From DAOUMF01 sp034411955 (lineage in GTDB: Bacteria; Chloroflexota; Dehalococcoidia; SM23-28-2; RBG-16-64-32): a DNA stretch of 15,920 bases. A model generated the notes under the pieces. The model ran no database searches, was not told the origin of the DNA, and saw only the letters and a list, made by a program, of their open reading frames with translations. The position numbers were made by a program, and so were the translations under genes. Of this stretch, positions 13,169-15,920 are shown piece after piece. The first letter of the stretch is position 1, and the number at the start of each line of letters is the position of its first letter. The stretch is taken from the NCBI GenBank assembly GCA_034411955.1, contig DAOUMF010000098.1, positions 1 to 15,920 on the forward strand, written 5' to 3'.

Positions 13169-14749
13169 TCAGCGACCCGGCCGCTCGATCTCCAGGGGCG
13201 GGGCGGTGCCGTCCATGGGGCCAGCCAGGGGCTCCGGGGTGCGTCCCACGGCTGCGACGGCGGCCCGCTCCGCCGCCATAGGCGCGGGGTAGTCGATGCG
13301 CGGGTGGTACACACCACGCAGTGTTGACTTAAACGATTCGGAGATGGTCTTCAGATCACGTAGGGTCAGGTCGCACTCTTCCAGTTGGCCTTCGGCCACC
13401 CGCTCAGCGATGACCGCCTCCACCAGCGAGTCGATGCGCTCCGCCGAGCGGTCACGGCTGGAGCGGACGACCGCCTCCACGGAGTCGGCCAGCATGACGA
13501 TGGCGGTCTCTTTGCTCTGGGGCCTGGGACCAGGATAACGGAACTTCTTGGGGTCCGTCGTAGCGTCGTCGGCGGCCGCCTTGCGGTAGAAATAGGTCAC
13601 CAAACGCGTGCCGTGGTGCTCCGCGATGAAGGCACGCACCCGGGCCGGTACGCGGTGACGCTTGGCCAGCTCCACGCCGGTGTGGACGTGGTCAGCGACT
13701 ACCTTGGCGCTGGAGGCCGCCGCCAGCTTGTCATGGGGGTTCTCACCCTGCACTTGGTTCTCGATGTAGTACACGGGCTTGGCCACCTTGCCGATGTCGT
13801 GGAAGTAGCAGCCCACTCTCACCAGCAGCGAGTCGGCGCCGGCCAGGTCGGCCGCCCTTTCGGCCAGGTTGCCGACGATCACGCTGTGGTGGAAGGTTCC
13901 CGGGGCCTGCTCCTGGAGCCGTCGCAGCAGGGGGTGGTTGAGCTGAGCCAACTCCATGAGTTGCATGCGAGTGGTGATGCCGAACATCAAGCCCAGTATG
14001 ACCGTCGCGCCCACGACGACGACGGCCGAAAGGAGGCCACCGAGGCCGGTGGCCACGATCATCCACACCGGGTCCGCCGCCTCGCGCTCGCCGGACAGCA
14101 GCCAGAAAGAGAGCAGGACGATGAAGGAGACCACGGTGACCACGCTCCCCGCCATGAGGTAGCGGTTCATCCGCTCGGCGCGGTGGACGGCGAAGATGCC
14201 CACCAGCCCACCCAAGAGGAACGCCGTCGTCATCTGGAAGGCGTCCAGAGGGTGCCTAGCCAGCGCCTCGCGGGCGTCAGGGAGGTAGAAGCCGACGAAG
14301 GCGGTGAGGATGGCCAGCAGCGCCGCCACCGCCACGGCCAGGCCGGCGTCCAGCAGGGTAGCGATGACCATAGGCGCGGCGGCCACCGGCAGCATATAGG
14401 ATAGGTACAGCCGCTCGTCGTCTGGCAGAGTGATGGAGAGGAAAAACTTGGCAGCGGCCACCCAAAGGATGACCAGCAAGGCGAGCAAGAACAGCCGCGC
14501 TACTGTGTTTAGCTCTCGCGGCTGGAACAGGTAGAGGTAGAGGCCCAGGGCACCGCCGGCTAACAGCGATATCATCACCGCCGCCGCCACATCCTCCCCG
14601 GTCAGGTGGTTCTCGACCAGGCGGTCGCCCACCTGAGAGCTGCCCGGCAGGGAGGGGGCAATTACGAAGATGAGGGCAACACCCAAGCCTACCGCGAACA
14701 GGGTGGCCCGCAGGGGAGAGACCGTGCGCCTGGCGTACCTGCCTATCAT
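13169..14749 (-). CDS. PgpH/YqfF-type HD-domain membrane phosphodiesterase, short form
   Basis: Likely cyclic di-AMP phosphodiesterase of the 7TM-HD (PgpH/YqfF) family, 526 residues. One helix (about 14-33) is followed by a short loop, then some seven helices (about 54-75, 84-105, 115-160, 170-188, 198-217, 228-256). The cytoplasmic HD domain shows FHHS (286-289), HDIGK (317-321), the sequence HVHTG (354-358), EHHGT (377-381) and AD (421-422), the metal-ligand set of the family. After the HD domain comes the TLRDLKTISESFKSTLRGVYHPRI helix. The large extracytoplasmic 7TMR-HDED domain that usually separates helix 1 from the rest is almost absent: only about 20 residues remain. The ATG has GGAGGG upstream. 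It follows yqeY by 110 bp, in line with the common rpsU-yqeY-(phoH)-yqfF order. Confidence 0.9.
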   Translation of the reverse strand: MIGRYARRTVSPLRATLFAVGLGVALIFVIAPSLPGSSQVGDRLVENHLTGEDVAAAVMISLLAGGALGLYLYLFQPRELNTVARLFLLALLVILWVAAAKFFLSITLPDDERLYLSYMLPVAAAPMVIATLLDAGLAVAVAALLAILTAFVGFYLPDAREALARHPLDAFQMTTAFLLGGLVGIFAVHRAERMNRYLMAGSVVTVVSFIVLLSFWLLSGEREAADPVWMIVATGLGGLLSAVVVVGATVILGLMFGITTRMQLMELAQLNHPLLRRLQEQAPGTFHHSVIVGNLAERAADLAGADSLLVRVGCYFHDIGKVAKPVYYIENQVQGENPHDKLAAASSAKVVADHVHTGVELAKRHRVPARVRAFIAEHHGTRLVTYFYRKAAADDATTDPKKFRYPGPRPQSKETAIVMLADSVEAVVRSSRDRSAERIDSLVEAVIAERVAEGQLEECDLTLRDLKTISESFKSTLRGVYHPRIDYPAPMAAERAAVAAVGRTPEPLAGPMDGTAPPLEIERPGR

Positions 14750-14782
14750 ACGTGCCCTCCGCCTTTGAGGAGGCTCCAGTTC

Positions 14783-14811
14783 ATCATAGCAAACGCTGGT
14801 GCTGAGAAAAA
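14783..14811 (-). promoter_or_regulatory. Extended -10 promoter upstream of pgpH
   Basis: On the minus strand TATGAT (14788-14783) is directly preceded by TGC, giving an extended -10 element. A poor -35 (TTTTTC, 14811-14806) lies at 17-nt spacing. The predicted leader is about 25-30 nt. It would allow pgpH to be expressed apart from rpsU-yqeY. Confidence 0.45.
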
Positions 14812-14859
14812 CGACGCGCTAACACGGCGATGCGTTTCGGCGAAAGCCTATGGGGACTG

Positions 14860-15309
14860 CTACAGGGAAGCCAGGATCTCCGTCACTACCTCGTTGATCT
14901 CCCGGCCTTCGGCGCGTCCGGCGAGACGCTTGATGAGGACGGGCATGACCTTGCCCTTGTCGCCGGGGCCGCTGGCGCCCACCTCGGAGACGACCTCCCG
15001 GGCGGCCTGGACTATCTCCTCGCGGCTCATCTGGGGCGGTAGATAGGTCTGGAGAACCGTCATCTCGGCCTGTTCTTTGGCCACCAGGTCTTGCCGGCCC
15101 CCCTTTTCGAATTCCCGGATGCTTTCTCGGCGCTGCTTGACCTCCTTGCCGAGGAGGCCCAGCACGTCGGCGTCGCTCAGGGCAGCGCCCTTGTCCACCT
15201 CGGCGTTCTTGATCGCCCAGGTGGCCATGCGGATAGCGACCTTGCGGGCTTCGTCCCTTTGGCGGATGGCGTCCTTGAGGTCGTTCGCCAGTTGCTCTTT
15301 GAGGGACAT
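14860..15309 (-). CDS. yqeY: GatB/YqeY-domain protein
   Basis: 149 residues, typical length for the small stand-alone YqeY family, which resembles the C-terminal tRNA-binding region of GatB. The N-terminal half is helical (LKEQLANDLKDAIRQRDEARKVAIRMATWAIKNAEVDKG). The conserved YLPPQMSREEIVQ lies near 89-101, and the ending GDKGKVMPVLIKRLAGRAEGREINEVVTEIL is typical. The family's exact role is unsettled; involvement in tRNA-dependent amidation is assumed from similarity to GatB. It follows rpsU by 37 bp, a common pairing, so both are probably one transcript from the promoter at 15577-15606. Confidence 0.95.
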   Translation of the reverse strand: MSLKEQLANDLKDAIRQRDEARKVAIRMATWAIKNAEVDKGAALSDADVLGLLGKEVKQRRESIREFEKGGRQDLVAKEQAEMTVLQTYLPPQMSREEIVQAAREVVSEVGASGPGDKGKVMPVLIKRLAGRAEGREINEVVTEILASL

Positions 15310-15346
15310 GGAGGGTCCTGCGCTGTCAGGTGCCAGCTAGATGGTA

Positions 15347-15538
15347 TCAGCTACGATGACTGTTCTTGAGGCTCTTGCGGCGCTTGGCGGCGGCTTTCTT
15401 CTTGCGCCTGACGCTAGGCGGTTCAAAGTGCTCTCGGCGGCGGGCCTCAGCCAGGATGCCGGTCTGCTGGACCAGCTTGTTGAACCGCTTCAGCGCCTGC
15501 TCGAAGCTCTCGTGTGCCCCAATCTTGACTTCAGACAA
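15347..15538 (-). CDS. rpsU: Ribosomal protein S21 (bS21)
   Basis: Small-subunit ribosomal protein close to the mRNA 3'-end/anti-Shine-Dalgarno region, 63 residues. It shows the family pattern: SEVKIGAHESFEQALKRF, then VQQTGILAEARRREHFEPPS, and a Lys/Arg-rich C-terminal tail (about 45-60). Start choice: an ATG at 15544 directly abuts the GGAGGG site (15550-15545) with no spacer, whereas the TTG at 15538 lies 6 nt from it and gives MSEVKIG, the usual N terminus. TTG is therefore preferred; the ATG start would add two residues. It is transcribed from a near-consensus promoter and followed by yqeY. Confidence 0.95.
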   Translation of the reverse strand: MSEVKIGAHESFEQALKRFNKLVQQTGILAEARRREHFEPPSVRRKKKAAAKRRKSLKNSHRS

Positions 15539-15576
15539 GCACATCCCTCCAGACGTGAAATTGGCGTTCGCGTGCC

Positions 15577-15606
15577 ATTGTATTTGCCAGCCGGACAGAG
15601 TGTCAA
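15577..15606 (-). promoter_or_regulatory. Strong sigma70-type promoter for rpsU-yqeY
   Basis: On the minus strand, a perfect -35 TTGACA (15606-15601), an 18-nt spacer and -10 TACAAT (15582-15577; 5 of 6). The expected start near 15570 gives a leader of about 30 nt before the TTG start of rpsU. Confidence 0.8.
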
Positions 15607-15656
15607 GTGAAATGCGTAACTATCACTCCGGGCGACGGCCTCACCTCCACGTGGGT

Positions 15657-15686
15657 TTGATGACGCCGCTCCCTCCAGCGTAGACT
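15657..15686 (+). promoter_or_regulatory. Putative promoter of the FTR-like gene
   Basis: TTGATG (15657-15662), an 18-nt spacer and TAGACT (15681-15686) form a moderate sigma70-like pair (4 of 6 in each box). The predicted leader is about 30 nt. GGGAGG (15712-15717) precedes the ATG by 7 nt. It lies back to back with the rpsU promoter. Confidence 0.4.
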
Positions 15687-15724
15687 GGACATCGTACGGC
15701 CCCAAAGAGCCGGGAGGACTAGTG

Positions 15725-15920
15725 ATGGCCAAGGAGATCACTTTCGAGGAGGCGCTGGCCCGCGCCAAGCGGATGTCAGAACGCTACGTGGAGAAAGGCC
15801 CGTACGAGTTCTTCCCCATGTCGGAGATAGTGGAGGAGGTTCAGAGTGGGCTGGCCAAGAATCTGGTCAACCACGGCCGTCTGTTCTGCCCCTGAATGAC
15901 CCTGTCCGGCGATCCTGATG
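15725..15920 (+). CDS. Ferredoxin-thioredoxin reductase catalytic-subunit-like protein with in-frame TGA (candidate selenoprotein; partial at right edge)
   Basis: The frame reads MAKEITFEEALARAKRM, then SERYVEKGPYEFFPMSEIV and EEVQSGLAKNLVNHGRLFCP before a TGA at codon 57 (15893-15895). The helical lead-in, the GLAKN-N-(Y/H)G segment and the Cys-Pro end match the catalytic subunit of ferredoxin-thioredoxin reductase just before its first CPC(R) motif. The TGA falls exactly on the second Cys of that motif. Downstream the same frame continues M-T-L-S-G-D-P-D, like the SGDPE/D stretch that follows the motif in bacterial FTRs. In the family this Cys is the exposed nucleophile that attacks thioredoxin, a sensible place for selenocysteine. 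The ATG has a good GGGAGG site. Read conventionally, the product would be a 56-residue fragment without the iron-sulfur ligands CPC and CHC. Only 25 nt follow the TGA, so a SECIS hairpin cannot be judged. A nonsense mutation or sequencing error remains possible. Confidence 0.7.

Overview
The window is GC-rich bacterial DNA, densely packed with genes. It looks like chromosomal core sequence with a few accessory blocks, not a mobile element. There is no rRNA, tRNA, CRISPR array, integrase or transposase. Strong Shine-Dalgarno sites, an rplI-dnaB pair followed by a DnaD-domain protein and a DnaC-like loader, an rpsU-yqeY-pgpH set, DUF4389 membrane proteins and many short GC-rich palindromes would suit a Chloroflexota (Dehalococcoidia-like) genome. 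That placement is inference from gene content only; no marker tree was possible.

Layout. Positions 1-10452 are all on the minus strand. Reading in the direction of transcription: purQ; a DUF5671-like zinc-ribbon membrane protein; three DUF4389 membrane proteins; purL; then a strong promoter with a perfect DnaA box in its leader; rplI with a very long acidic repetitive tail; dnaB; a DnaD-domain protein; and a DnaC-like helicase-loader ATPase that runs off the left edge. Two plus-strand genes follow: an unrecognised four-helix membrane protein (10549-11508) and an ADP-forming acyl-CoA synthetase alpha-type protein (11561-13045). They converge, across a hairpin-rich spacer, on the minus-strand set rpsU-yqeY-pgpH (15538 down to 13169). 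At the right edge, divergent from rpsU, a ferredoxin-thioredoxin-reductase-like catalytic subunit begins.

How the genes fit together. The replication block (helicase, DnaD-type protein, loader ATPase) is a helicase-loading module transcribed with ribosomal protein L9; DnaA boxes at its promoter suggest coupling to DnaA. PurQ and PurL are the two large parts of FGAM synthetase, but four genes for uncharacterised membrane proteins lie between them with short spacers. PurS is not in the window. The rpsU-yqeY-pgpH set combines translation with c-di-AMP turnover.

Most interesting signals: (1) the FTR-like gene has an in-frame TGA exactly where the family has the thioredoxin-attacking cysteine of its first CPC motif, and the frame after the TGA still looks like FTR, so this is a candidate selenocysteine FTR or else a nonsense mutation or sequencing error; (2) L9 carries an acidic tail of about 180 residues built from repeats of 27-30 residues; (3) short palindromic repeats sit in frame inside three protein genes as well as between genes; (4) DnaA boxes lie in the rplI-dnaB leader; (5) PgpH appears to lack its large extracellular sensor domain.
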